Below, piece by piece: positions 43,593 to 52,271 of a DNA stretch of 64,000 bases. The notes beneath the pieces were generated by a model. It saw nothing but the letters and a program-made list of their open reading frames with translations. It was not told the origin of the DNA and ran no database searches. A program made the position numbers and the translations under genes. How positions within the stretch are numbered: position 1 is the stretch's first letter; each line of letters begins with the position of its first letter. Location: NCBI RefSeq assembly GCF_900205965.1, contig NZ_OAOF01000002.1, positions 310,001 to 374,000 on the forward strand, given 5' to 3'. Source of the DNA: Lacrimispora amygdalina. GTDB taxonomy: Bacteria > Bacillota > Clostridia > Lachnospirales > Lachnospiraceae.

Positions 43593-44435
43593 ATGAAACC
43601 TGTTTTTCCCGTGGAAAAAACCATCAGAGAGCGCAGCAGTGTCAGATCCTATGACCCCCGCGCGCTCTCAACAAAGGAAAAAGATCTGTTCTATGATTTT
43701 ATTAAAACTTTAGATAATCCATTCTCTGTTGATGTAAACTTCCGGCTTCTGGAAAACAATGACGCATTGAAAGGAGAAAAGCTGGGTACCTATGGAGTCA
43801 TTAAAGGTGCCAGAAATTTTATTGGGGCCTCTGTTCCTGATACCGATCTTGCGTTGGAGGCGCTGGGCTATTCCATGGAGCACTTAATTCTTTATGCCGT
43901 AGCCCTGGGATATGGTACGTGCTGGCTGGGCGGCACCTTTGACCGGAGCGCATTTTCTCACGCCATGCACTTAAAAGAGGGAGATTTGTTTCCGGTTATT
44001 GCCCCTCTCGGATATCCTGCTGAAAAGAAACGGCTTATGGAGTCTCTGATGCGGTGGGGCGCTAAATCAGATCAGAGAAAGGATTGGAATGAGCTTTTTT
44101 TCAAGGATAACTTCTCTGCTCCACTCTCAAAAACCGATGCAGATGATTTTGCATTTGCCCTGGAGATGACGAGACTGGCACCGTCTGCTGTGAATAAACA
44201 GCCGTGGAGAGTGGTAAAACATCAGAATGCCTACCATTTCTATGAAGCGAAGACATTAAAGGAAGGGAAGCACTCTTTTGATATCCAGAGAGTTGATGTA
44301 GGAATCGCAGCCTGCCATTTTGGTCTGGCCGCTGCAGAAAGGAAACTGCAAGGAGGGTTTAAGAAGCTGTCTGTTCCAGATATCAGCTCTCCTGCAGAAA
44401 TGATATACTTATTTTCCTGGGACCTTAATTCATAA
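43593..44435 (+). CDS. Nitroreductase-family protein, two-lobed (TM1586-like)
   Basis: 280 residues, longer than the neighbour. The N-terminal part has RERSSVRSYDPRALSTKE and YGTCWLGGTFDRSAF; the C-terminal part has a second motif LEMTRLAPSAVNKQPWRVV. It resembles the pseudo-dimeric nitroreductases in which two half-domains are fused. The substrate is unknown. Third enzyme of the operon, 17 nt after the previous gene. Confidence 0.88.
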   Translation: MKPVFPVEKTIRERSSVRSYDPRALSTKEKDLFYDFIKTLDNPFSVDVNFRLLENNDALKGEKLGTYGVIKGARNFIGASVPDTDLALEALGYSMEHLILYAVALGYGTCWLGGTFDRSAFSHAMHLKEGDLFPVIAPLGYPAEKKRLMESLMRWGAKSDQRKDWNELFFKDNFSAPLSKTDADDFAFALEMTRLAPSAVNKQPWRVVKHQNAYHFYEAKTLKEGKHSFDIQRVDVGIAACHFGLAAAERKLQGGFKKLSVPDISSPAEMIYLFSWDLNS

Positions 44436-44453
44436 AAAATGGAGGTAAATTCA

Positions 44454-44981
44454 TTGAACATATTAGTAGTTACTGGAAGTCCTCGAAAGAACGGGAATAC
44501 GGAAATCATGGCTTCTGCTTTTGCAATTTCAGCAAAAGAGGCCGGTCATGAAGTTACAGTAAAAAACTTAAGTATTTTAAAGGTTGAACCCTGTCTGGCA
44601 TGTACATACTGCTTTTCTCATGACGGTGTATGCATCCAGAATGATGACATGAACAGCATTTTAACGGATTTAGACCAGGCTGATATGCTGGTACTGGCAT
44701 CCCCTGTCTACTGGTTTGATGTTTCAGCCCAGACAAAGTGCTTTATTGACCGGATGTATGCTTTCGGAAAAAAAGGGTTTCATATTAAATCCATAGCTAT
44801 GCTCTTAAATTCCGCTTCTGACGGAGTTTACGATGCGGCAACTGCTCAGCTGAATTCCATTTGCGCTTATTTAAAGTGGGAAAACAAAGGAGTGCTCACA
44901 ATTTCCGGTATGAATGAAAAAGGGAGCATGCTCTCATCCGAAGGGCTTAATAATGTCCGCAATTTTGCCATGAACTTGTAA
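44454..44981 (+). CDS. NADPH-dependent FMN reductase / flavodoxin-like protein
   Basis: 175 residues with TTG start at 44454, 8 nt after GGAGG; the earlier ATG at 44439 overlaps that site. ILVVTGSPRKNGNTEIMA is the FMN phosphate loop, CLACTYCFSHDGVC is a cysteine-rich stretch common in iron-sulfur flavoproteins of this family, and VLASPVYWFDVSAQTKCFIDR completes the fold. Last gene of the operon; likely an electron donor or quinone reductase. Confidence 0.9.
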   Translation: MNILVVTGSPRKNGNTEIMASAFAISAKEAGHEVTVKNLSILKVEPCLACTYCFSHDGVCIQNDDMNSILTDLDQADMLVLASPVYWFDVSAQTKCFIDRMYAFGKKGFHIKSIAMLLNSASDGVYDAATAQLNSICAYLKWENKGVLTISGMNEKGSMLSSEGLNNVRNFAMNL

Positions 44982-45004
44982 ACGCTTCTGCTGGTGTCAC
45001 GTTT

Positions 45005-45046
45005 TGTGACTCTGTCACAGACATTTTTCCTTTGAGGTCCTATACT
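45005..45046 (+). promoter_or_regulatory. CRP/FNR-type palindrome and promoter of the CoA-disulfide reductase gene
   Basis: TGTGAC-TCT-GTCACA (45005-45019) is a perfect palindrome, ending at the -35 position of a promoter with TATACT at 45041-45046. A further TGTCAC lies just upstream. Such a site would suit a CRP/FNR family regulator. Confidence 0.5.
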
Positions 45047-45103
45047 GAGAGTGTCAAAAACATAACAAACTTATTATTATTTTTATATATCAGGAGGCAG
45101 ACC

Positions 45104-47560
45104 ATGAAGAAAACTGTTATAATCGGCGGAGTCGCAGGCGGAGCCAGCTGTGCGGCCAGACTTAGAAGATTGGATGAAGAGGCTCAGATCATTATCCTGG
45201 AGCGTGGCGAATATATCTCCTATGCAAACTGCGGTCTTCCCTACCATGTGGGCGATGTAATCAAATCCAGAGATGCTCTGCTTTTACAGACTCCAGAAGC
45301 CATGAAAAAAAAGTATGGGATTGATGTCAGAGTAAAGAATGAAGTATCTGCTATTGACAGAGAGAACAAAAAAATTACAGTCCGCAAACTTGAAACAGGG
45401 GAGACCTATGAGGAATCTTACGATACTCTGGTAATTTCCACCGGCTCCTCTCCTGTCCGCCCGCCAATTAAGGGAATTGAATCCTCCCGCATTCAGACTC
45501 TTTGGACCGTTCCTGATACTGACCGGATCCGCGATATGATTAAAGAAAAAGGAATCAAAAGCGCCGCTGTGATCGGGGGAGGCTTTATCGGACTTGAGAT
45601 GGCCGAAAACCTTCGTCATGCAGGTCTTTCGGTTTCTTTGATTGAAATGCAGGATCAGGTCATGGCTCCTGTAGATTATGAGATGGCACAGCTGCTTCAC
45701 GAAAACATTGTTCAGAATGAGGTTTCTCTTTATCTGGGAGACGGAGTCTCCTCATTTACAGATGAAGACGATTCTGTCTCTATCACACTAAAAAGCGGTA
45801 AGATTTTAAAGGCAGAACTGGTGATACTCTCTATCGGTGTCCGCCCAAACAGTGAACTGGCTAAATCCTGCGGGCTTGCAGTCAATGAACGGGGAGGAAT
45901 CATTGTTGATGATACCTTAAAAACCTCTGATCCTGATATCTATGCTGTAGGTGATGTTATTCAGGTTAATGACTTCACCTTTGATGATGCAGCCATGGTT
46001 CCTCTTGCAGGTCCTGCCAATAAGCAGGGACGCATTGCTGCAAATAACATTGCAGGCGGAACAGAAACCTATAGAAAGACTCAGGGAACCTCTGTTGCAA
46101 AAGTATTTGACTTAACTGCTGCTTCAACAGGAGCCAATGAAAAAGTCCTGATTAAGAGAGGCTTAAAAAAAGGAACTGATTATGAAAGCATCATTATTAC
46201 CCAGAACTCTCATGCAGGTTATTATCCGGGTGCTGTTCCGCTTACGTTAAAGCTTCTGTTTTCTCTGGATGGGAAAACTATATACGGTGCACAGATCGTG
46301 GGCAGAGACGGTGTAGATAAGCGGATCGATACGATTGCCGTCTCCATTCGCCTTGGAGCTTCGGTAGAAGATTTAAAACATCTGGAATTTGCTTATGCTC
46401 CCCCCTTCTCTTCTGCCAAGGATCCTGTTAATATGGCAGGATTTACAGCCGAGAACCTGTTAAAAGGAAGAGCTTGCTTTGCTGCCTGGGACGTGACAGA
46501 AACGAATAAGAATGCTCAGTTTCTTGATGTCAGAGAAGATGCGGAACTGATGGCTTTCGCCCTTCCAGAAGCCGTGCATATTCCTCTTGGACAGCTGCGG
46601 AAACGGTTAAAAGAACTGGATCCCTCCAAAGAAGTGATTACCTTCTGTGCCATTGGAGTCCGTGCCTATAATGCAGCAAGAATCCTGATGCAAAATGGAT
46701 TTTCCAATGTTAAGATCTACCCGGGCGGTGTCAGATTCTACCAGTCTACTCATTACCAGTATGACACCACTCCAAAAATAACCGCACCAGCCTCTTTTTC
46801 GGATAACGGACAAATGGATACCAAAGATATACCAACCTCAGCCATGCGTCTGGACTGCAGCGGTATGCAGTGTCCGGGTCCTATTATGAAAGTTTTTGAA
46901 ACCATGAAGGAAATGAAGGAAGGTTCAGTCATGGAAGTCTCTGCCTCTGACCCCGGATTTGCAAGAGACATCGGAGCATGGTGCCGCCGCACAGGACACA
47001 CCCTCTTATCCAATGAACGGAGAGGTGATGATTATGTAGCACTGGTTAAAAAAAGCTCCAAAGCTTCTGCTGCCCCTGTGAAAGAAGCTGCAGATGGAAA
47101 AACACTGATTGTTTTTTCCGGCGATTTGGATAAGGTTCTTGCCAGTTTCATCATTGCAAACGGAGCTGCTGCCATGGGCAGACCTGTCACCATGTTTTTC
47201 ACATTCTGGGGTCTGACTGCATTAAGAAAAGAAGAAAAACAGCCAGTTAAAAAGACCATGATGGAATCTATGTTCGGAGCCATGCTCCCGAGAGGAAGCA
47301 AACGGCTGAAATTGTCTAAAATGAATATGGGCGGAATGGGTACAGCCATGATGAAAAAAATTATGAACGACAAAAACGTGGACTCTCTGGAAACGCTGAT
47401 AAAAAAAGCCATGAAGGCCGGAGTTCGTATTGTTGCCTGTACCATGAGCATGGATGTAATGGGAATTCATAGGGAAGAGCTGATTGACGGAGTAGAGCTG
47501 GGCGGCGTCGGCGCTTACCTGGGAGATGCGGAAGAATCCAATGTAAACTTATTTATCTGA
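45104..47560 (+). CDS. CoA-disulfide reductase - rhodanese - TusA - DsrE fusion
   Basis: 818 residues from the ATG at 45104 behind AGGAGG. Residues 1-450 are a pyridine-nucleotide disulfide reductase with FAD motif GGVAGGASCAARL and catalytic Cys43 in SYANCGLPY, the mark of CoA-disulfide reductases. About 460-550 is a rhodanese with VITFCAIGVRAYNAAR. About 585-655 is TusA-like with the CPGP motif in LDCSGMQCPGPIM. About 665-818 is DsrE/DsrE2-like (TLIVFSGDLDKVLASF, CTMSMDVMG). It probably moves sulfane sulfur or reduces per- and polysulfides. Confidence 0.94.
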   Translation: MKKTVIIGGVAGGASCAARLRRLDEEAQIIILERGEYISYANCGLPYHVGDVIKSRDALLLQTPEAMKKKYGIDVRVKNEVSAIDRENKKITVRKLETGETYEESYDTLVISTGSSPVRPPIKGIESSRIQTLWTVPDTDRIRDMIKEKGIKSAAVIGGGFIGLEMAENLRHAGLSVSLIEMQDQVMAPVDYEMAQLLHENIVQNEVSLYLGDGVSSFTDEDDSVSITLKSGKILKAELVILSIGVRPNSELAKSCGLAVNERGGIIVDDTLKTSDPDIYAVGDVIQVNDFTFDDAAMVPLAGPANKQGRIAANNIAGGTETYRKTQGTSVAKVFDLTAASTGANEKVLIKRGLKKGTDYESIIITQNSHAGYYPGAVPLTLKLLFSLDGKTIYGAQIVGRDGVDKRIDTIAVSIRLGASVEDLKHLEFAYAPPFSSAKDPVNMAGFTAENLLKGRACFAAWDVTETNKNAQFLDVREDAELMAFALPEAVHIPLGQLRKRLKELDPSKEVITFCAIGVRAYNAARILMQNGFSNVKIYPGGVRFYQSTHYQYDTTPKITAPASFSDNGQMDTKDIPTSAMRLDCSGMQCPGPIMKVFETMKEMKEGSVMEVSASDPGFARDIGAWCRRTGHTLLSNERRGDDYVALVKKSSKASAAPVKEAADGKTLIVFSGDLDKVLASFIIANGAAAMGRPVTMFFTFWGLTALRKEEKQPVKKTMMESMFGAMLPRGSKRLKLSKMNMGGMGTAMMKKIMNDKNVDSLETLIKKAMKAGVRIVACTMSMDVMGIHREELIDGVELGGVGAYLGDAEESNVNLFI

Positions 47561-47601
47561 TTCCCTTTTTTGTTGTAACGTGCTCCTGCTTTGCAGTATG
47601 A

Positions 47602-47637
47602 TTGACATTTCTGTCAAGTAAAGATATACTAACCTTA
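47602..47637 (+). promoter_or_regulatory. Promoter of the DUF134 gene with inverted repeat
   Basis: TTGACA, 17-bp spacer TTTCTGTCAAGTAAAGA, TATACT. The -35 is half of TTGACA-TTTC-TGTCAA, a perfect inverted repeat, which suggests that a repressor, perhaps the DUF134 protein itself, blocks the promoter. Confidence 0.6.
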
Positions 47638-47660
47638 TTTGAAATGAGGTGACAGATAAA

Positions 47661-48071
47661 ATGGCCAGACCTGTAAAACAGCGCCGTGTATGCGAATTGC
47701 CTGGAACAATGGAATTTGCCCCCTGCAGTAATGAAAATTATAATATCGTGAAGATGACCGTAGACGAATATGAGGTGATCCGCTTAATTGACCACCTTAA
47801 TCTAACCCAGAGTGATTGCGCCCAGCAGATGGATGTGGCAAGAACCACCGTACAGGCGATATATGACAACGCCAGGAGTAAGATTGCAGACACCATCGTA
47901 AATGGTAAAAAACTGGTAATCCAGGGAGGCACCTATACACTGTGCTCCCAATCTGGTTCCTGCTGCGGTAAGAACTGCTCCCTCCGCCGGGGCCTGCTTG
48001 GACATTGCAGGGACCAGAGCCGGGCGGATATCTGCTGCGGTAAGAACCGTTTTTGCAGCAAATTGCTCTGA
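47661..48071 (+). CDS. DUF134-family helix-turn-helix protein
   Basis: 136 residues from the ATG at 47661 behind GAGGTGA. The start RPVKQRRVCELPGTMEFAPC and the sigma-like helix-turn-helix VIRLIDHLNLTQSDCAQQMDVARTTVQAIYDNAR are standard for the family. The tail has a cysteine-rich CSQSGSCCGKNCSLR and ICCGKNRFC, probably binding metal or an iron-sulfur cluster. It follows the persulfide-type reductase by 100 nt and is a likely redox or metal regulator of it. Confidence 0.9.
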   Translation: MARPVKQRRVCELPGTMEFAPCSNENYNIVKMTVDEYEVIRLIDHLNLTQSDCAQQMDVARTTVQAIYDNARSKIADTIVNGKKLVIQGGTYTLCSQSGSCCGKNCSLRRGLLGHCRDQSRADICCGKNRFCSKLL

Positions 48072-48085
48072 GTTTAAGCAGGCAT

Positions 48086-48113
48086 AAAACCGGAACCAGC
48101 TGGTTCCGGTTTT
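48086..48113. terminator. Palindromic bidirectional terminator
   Basis: AAAACCGGAACCAG and its complement CTGGTTCCGGTTTT form an uninterrupted 28-bp palindrome between convergent genes, overlapping the stop of the diguanylate cyclase gene. Confidence 0.85.
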
Positions 48114-49962
48114 ATATTTGATCTTTTCCTTCACCTTTATAAAAGGCGAACCCTTTTTTATCATTCTGCTTTATGTAATACATGGCTTTATCTGCAGCAC
48201 TGTATAATTCTGCATAGCTGCTTCCATCTTTAGGTGCAACCGCAATACCAATGCTTGCTGAAACCTGCATCACAATATAATCTTCCTCCATTGTGCGGTC
48301 CATCAGCTTCATAATTGACTCCGCCATATCCACAATCCGCTGGTTTTCCCAGCTGTCTGGGATAAAAATAACAAACTCATCTCCGCCTACTCTCGCAACG
48401 ATTCCATCTCTGCCCACCAGTTTATCAAATGCTTTTGCCACTCTGGCCAGAACCTGGTCGCCTGCAGCATGTCCGCAGGAATCATTGATTTCCTTAAAAT
48501 TATCCAGATCGATCATGAAGAATACGCCGCTGCAATGGAGTAACAATTTTCCGTCAATGATTTCTTCTCCAGACCGGTTATATACTCCTGTCAGAGGATC
48601 TTTATTGGCACGGTTAAGCAGCATCTCCTCTCTTCCCAGTTGAACGGTAATATCCTCCAGCTTGCCTACCATCCGGGGTTTGCGGTTTGCTGAACCAGGT
48701 AGAATCTTGTATTGGCAGCTAAACCATCGGTATTCCCCTGACTGACCTTTTAACCGGATTCTGCAATACCGCACCTCATCCGGCTTACTGCCCAGCAGTG
48801 CCCACCTCAGCCTGTCCCCATTCTGCCAATCTTCCGGATGCATCAAATATACGCCTCTGTTCAGCCTCACAATCCCTCTCGTCTTTAACTGCTCTAAAAA
48901 CAGCTTTCTTCTGGCGTTTGATGTAAATTCTATGGTGTCGGTTTCATAATCGTATTCATAAAGAAGCGTGTCTGTAAACTGGGAGAGAACCGAATAACGT
49001 TCTGATTCCAGCTGCAGCTTCTTTTTCTGTATGTAGAACAATAAGAATATCCAAAAACAGCCAGCTATTGTCAGCAGAATCAACAAAAATGCCGTACCAA
49101 AAAACATCCCGAAAACATATTCGGAATGCAGCATGATATCAGGAGAACAAACATAGTTAACAAGACTCCAGTCATTTACTCCTACTTTCATCACTGAGAT
49201 ATAGTATTTTTTCCGGTATCCGGAAAGTAAGGCAGTGAAAGAATCTTCTTTTTCAATCCGTGTTTTTATGGCAGCCCCATACTGATTTACAATACCATTC
49301 ATTATGTCGGAGGTAAACAGATTCCCGGTACCCTTGATGTGATTATTGCTGGAGTAAACAATACTGCCATCCGGCTCAATGATGAACGAATGAATCCTTT
49401 TGAAAGGTGTATGACCGCCCGCTTCCTCACCTAACTTCTTCATCTGATATGCCGAAAATAAAACACCTTTCACAGTACCATTCTTTTGCAGGGGCTGAGC
49501 TGCTGAAAATATGTAACCGGTTCCGTCTTCCGGTGAGTCCTGTATATCCAGTATAAGCATTTTCCCATCTAATACTTGTTTGTAAATCTCCCTTTTTTCT
49601 TCTCCGGATATTGTTTCTTTCCAATTGCTGCATGAGACATAATCCAAGTGATAATCCGGATTATCCCGCTCCAACTCTGCCAGATAGTGATTCATCCATT
49701 GACCCTCCGGTGACAGGCCCGCCGCATCCATCATAAATTCCAGGCTTATCCCCAAATTTTTCGCATCACCGGCCATCTCTAAGATCTGATCTTTCTGCAC
49801 ATCTGTATAGGATGTAAGGCTTGAATCAATCAACTGATTGAATTCCTGATTCAGCTTTTTCTGCTGACTGGACAAGAAAATAAAAGCAAGGATCATCAAA
49901 ATAAGAACACTGAACATGCCCACGATCACTGATGCAATCCTGGAGTCTCTTCTGTCGTTCAT
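48112..49962 (-). CDS. Membrane diguanylate cyclase with Cache sensor
   Basis: 616 residues. Membrane segments at about 13-31 and 283-310 enclose an extracytoplasmic domain of the double-Cache kind. A PAS-like part (about 330-440) follows, then GGDEF (NKDPLTGVYNRSGEE, RVGGDEFVIF), intact for cyclic-di-GMP synthesis. An RxxD inhibitory site is not obvious. It senses an outside ligand and raises c-di-GMP; unlike the gene at 36411 it is uninterrupted. Start behind CGGAGAT. Confidence 0.92.
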   Translation of the reverse strand: MNDRRDSRIASVIVGMFSVLILMILAFIFLSSQQKKLNQEFNQLIDSSLTSYTDVQKDQILEMAGDAKNLGISLEFMMDAAGLSPEGQWMNHYLAELERDNPDYHLDYVSCSNWKETISGEEKREIYKQVLDGKMLILDIQDSPEDGTGYIFSAAQPLQKNGTVKGVLFSAYQMKKLGEEAGGHTPFKRIHSFIIEPDGSIVYSSNNHIKGTGNLFTSDIMNGIVNQYGAAIKTRIEKEDSFTALLSGYRKKYYISVMKVGVNDWSLVNYVCSPDIMLHSEYVFGMFFGTAFLLILLTIAGCFWIFLLFYIQKKKLQLESERYSVLSQFTDTLLYEYDYETDTIEFTSNARRKLFLEQLKTRGIVRLNRGVYLMHPEDWQNGDRLRWALLGSKPDEVRYCRIRLKGQSGEYRWFSCQYKILPGSANRKPRMVGKLEDITVQLGREEMLLNRANKDPLTGVYNRSGEEIIDGKLLLHCSGVFFMIDLDNFKEINDSCGHAAGDQVLARVAKAFDKLVGRDGIVARVGGDEFVIFIPDSWENQRIVDMAESIMKLMDRTMEEDYIVMQVSASIGIAVAPKDGSSYAELYSAADKAMYYIKQNDKKGFAFYKGEGKDQI

Positions 49963-49996
49963 ATAAGTGATCTCCGTTCCAAAAACATTTTCCGAA

Positions 49997-50028
49997 AAAA
50001 GCCAGTGGAATTAATCCAGCTGGCTTTT
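49997..50028 (-). terminator. Terminator of the cytidylate kinase-like gene
   Basis: Minus strand AAAAGCCAGCTGGA...TCCACTGGCTTTTTT, loop ATTAAT. Confidence 0.8.
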
Positions 50029-50078
50029 CTCAATTCTATATTCATTATATCTCTGCATGAACGGTTTTACAATATCTT

Positions 50079-50726
50079 TCAGACTTCAATTCCTCTTAAT
50101 TTTATATAATCCTTAATAAGTCTGGCTGTCTGCTCCAGATCAATCCGGCTGGTATTAATTATAAGATCATAGTTGTTCCAGTCTTCCCAGTTTTCCCCGG
50201 TATAGTAACGGTAATATTCTTTCCGCTCTTTGTTAATCTTTTTTACCCTTTTTGCAGCTTCTTTCTCATCTATCTTATCCACTTCCATGGTTCTCTGGAT
50301 CAGTGTGGGCGTATCAGCATAGACAAAGATTTTCACAAGTCCCGGTACCTTTTCCTCATCCCGGTCTAATATATAATTCGCACATCTTCCGGCGATGATA
50401 CAGGATTCTTCATTTGCAAGTTCTTTTATGACCTGAGACTGAAACCGGAATAAATTCTCTGGTTTTACAATATCGGCGTCGGTAGAGGGCTTACCCAGCT
50501 GAGGCTTTAATCCGCTGACAATCCGGTATAGCAGATTATTGCCGGCCTTTTCATCTGCAAGGCGGAAAAAAACTTCTCCAACCGCACTCTGCTCCGATGT
50601 GATTGTCAGAATCTCCTCATCATAAAAATGAATTCCCAGTTCCTCTGCAAGAGCTTTTCCTACAATACGTCCGCCGCTGCCGTACTGCCTTCCTATGGTG
50701 ATGACCAGATTGCTTTTTTCTTTCAT
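50079..50726 (-). CDS. Cytidylate kinase-like protein
   Basis: 215 residues. VITIGRQYGSGGRIVGKALAEELG is a P-loop variant typical of the cytidylate-kinase-like family found widely in clostridia beside the true Cmk. IIAGRCANYIL and RVKKINKERKEYYRYYTGENW follow. The substrate is not established. It is monocistronic, with AAAAGGAGG before the start. Confidence 0.9.
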   Translation of the reverse strand: MKEKSNLVITIGRQYGSGGRIVGKALAEELGIHFYDEEILTITSEQSAVGEVFFRLADEKAGNNLLYRIVSGLKPQLGKPSTDADIVKPENLFRFQSQVIKELANEESCIIAGRCANYILDRDEEKVPGLVKIFVYADTPTLIQRTMEVDKIDEKEAAKRVKKINKERKEYYRYYTGENWEDWNNYDLIINTSRIDLEQTARLIKDYIKLRGIEV

Positions 50727-50807
50727 ATGCCTGCCTCCTTTTCCCCTGTATTTATATAAGGGATTCCTTACATCTATTGTACTCTATTATAGCAGGATTT
50801 ACAATTA

Positions 50808-52103
50808 TTATTGCTTCGCAACTGTATTAAAACAGATGGAACCGTAAGGTCTGATGCTCATGCGGTAAGCATTGCCTTCTCCCAACGCATCTTCCATATA
50901 GGTGATGAATTCATCTGTAATCTCATTGGGAAGCACTGCCATGATAACGCCGGCAAATCCACCACCATGAACTCTGCATGCGCCCTGCTTTTTCCTGGCA
51001 ATAAACAGTTCCGTAAGTGCCAGAGCAACCGTAATTCCCTGCTCCTGATAGCTGGTATTGGTAAAGCAGTTCTGCAGCCATTTCCAGGAAGAATTCCCGG
51101 AAGCTGTAATATTAGAAAGGAATTCATCAAATCTTCCTTCCTTTAACGCAGCTACTTCAGCGTCCACCCGCTTATTTTCCTCAAAGAAATGAAGTGCACG
51201 AAGTACCGAACGGTCTCCTGCAAACTCCCGCACCTCATTTAACTGTCCGATCACATCTTCTTCGGATATATCCGCACAGACTTCTTTTCCAAAAAACTCT
51301 GCCACCTTTTTCATCTCAGCAGGTACTGAAGAATAATCCGCACTTAAATCCGCATGTCCCTTTCCTGTATTTACGATAATCAGGCTGTGATTCTGGGATG
51401 CGAAATCAAAATCAATCTGTTCTACAACCGGCTGGGAAGGATTCTTAAAATCAATGGTGATCAGACCGCCCACCGCACATGCCATCTGGTCAAGCAGACC
51501 GGAAGCCTTGTCCCAATAGACATTTTCTGCAAATCTTCCAATATGGGCATAAGCCACTGTATCCATTCGGCTATCATTAAAAAATGTATTCAATATGGAA
51601 CAGAGCAGCATCTCAAATGACGCAGATGAGCTGACACCTGCGGCACTGATTACATTGCTTGTGATATAGGCATTAAACCCGCCGATCTCATACCCATTTT
51701 CAACAAAGCCCTGTAAAAGCCCTTTCACTAAATCAATGGTGCCGGCCTTTTTATCGCTGGGGGATAAATCAGTCAGATCAATGGTAAAGCTCTGGTTGTA
51801 AGTCACACTGACAATATTTACGATACTGCTGTTGTTCTTTGCAGCCACGCCCACGCAATCTAAATTAATACTCCCTGCCAGGACTTTGCCGTGGTTGTGG
51901 TCGGTATGATTACCGCTGATTTCCGTCCGCCCCGGTGAAGTGAACAAAAGCACGTCCTCTTCCGGAAAATGCTTTTTAAAGTCGTTTATCAGATTCTGAT
52001 ACCGGATTACATTCTCTCCTGCGGCCTTCCTGCCATATAGAGCAGTCATCAGCTTTCCTGCCTTTTCGGATTCCAAAAAACGGATTGTTTCATCTGTTCT
52101 CAT
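50808..52103 (-). CDS. galK: Galactokinase
   Basis: 431 residues from the ATG at 52103, 10 nt after AAAGGAG. LFTSPGRTEISGNHTDHNHGKVLAGSI is the galactokinase signature, VISAAGVSSSASFE the ATP-binding loop of the GHMP family, and CRVHGGGFAGVIMAVLP the C-terminal motif. It is longer than the typical ~390 residues because of an N-terminal extension. No galT or galE is adjacent. It phosphorylates galactose for the Leloir pathway. Confidence 0.95.
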   Translation of the reverse strand: MRTDETIRFLESEKAGKLMTALYGRKAAGENVIRYQNLINDFKKHFPEEDVLLFTSPGRTEISGNHTDHNHGKVLAGSINLDCVGVAAKNNSSIVNIVSVTYNQSFTIDLTDLSPSDKKAGTIDLVKGLLQGFVENGYEIGGFNAYITSNVISAAGVSSSASFEMLLCSILNTFFNDSRMDTVAYAHIGRFAENVYWDKASGLLDQMACAVGGLITIDFKNPSQPVVEQIDFDFASQNHSLIIVNTGKGHADLSADYSSVPAEMKKVAEFFGKEVCADISEEDVIGQLNEVREFAGDRSVLRALHFFEENKRVDAEVAALKEGRFDEFLSNITASGNSSWKWLQNCFTNTSYQEQGITVALALTELFIARKKQGACRVHGGGFAGVIMAVLPNEITDEFITYMEDALGEGNAYRMSIRPYGSICFNTVAKQ

Positions 52104-52215
52104 GCTGCAAATTCTCCTTTTCCCCATTCATTGGCAACAAACGCCATTGTCTCGAGTATAACATAAGTGCTAAAGTTTTCACAATATAATATTTTACGAA
52201 AACCTATAAAATAAT

Positions 52216-52244
52216 TTGACTTCCCTCTCCCCCTCTTCTATAAT
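52216..52244 (+). promoter_or_regulatory. Promoter of the TIGR01212-type gene
   Basis: TTGACT, 17-bp spacer, perfect TATAAT, 28 nt before the start codon at 52272. Confidence 0.75.
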
Positions 52245-52271
52245 GGTACAATCAAAACATTGGAGGTCCAT

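Noticed and set aside
45032..45103. N-terminal extension of the CoA-disulfide reductase
   Set aside because: The extension covers the promoter and ribosome site; the FAD motif begins right after the ATG at 45104.
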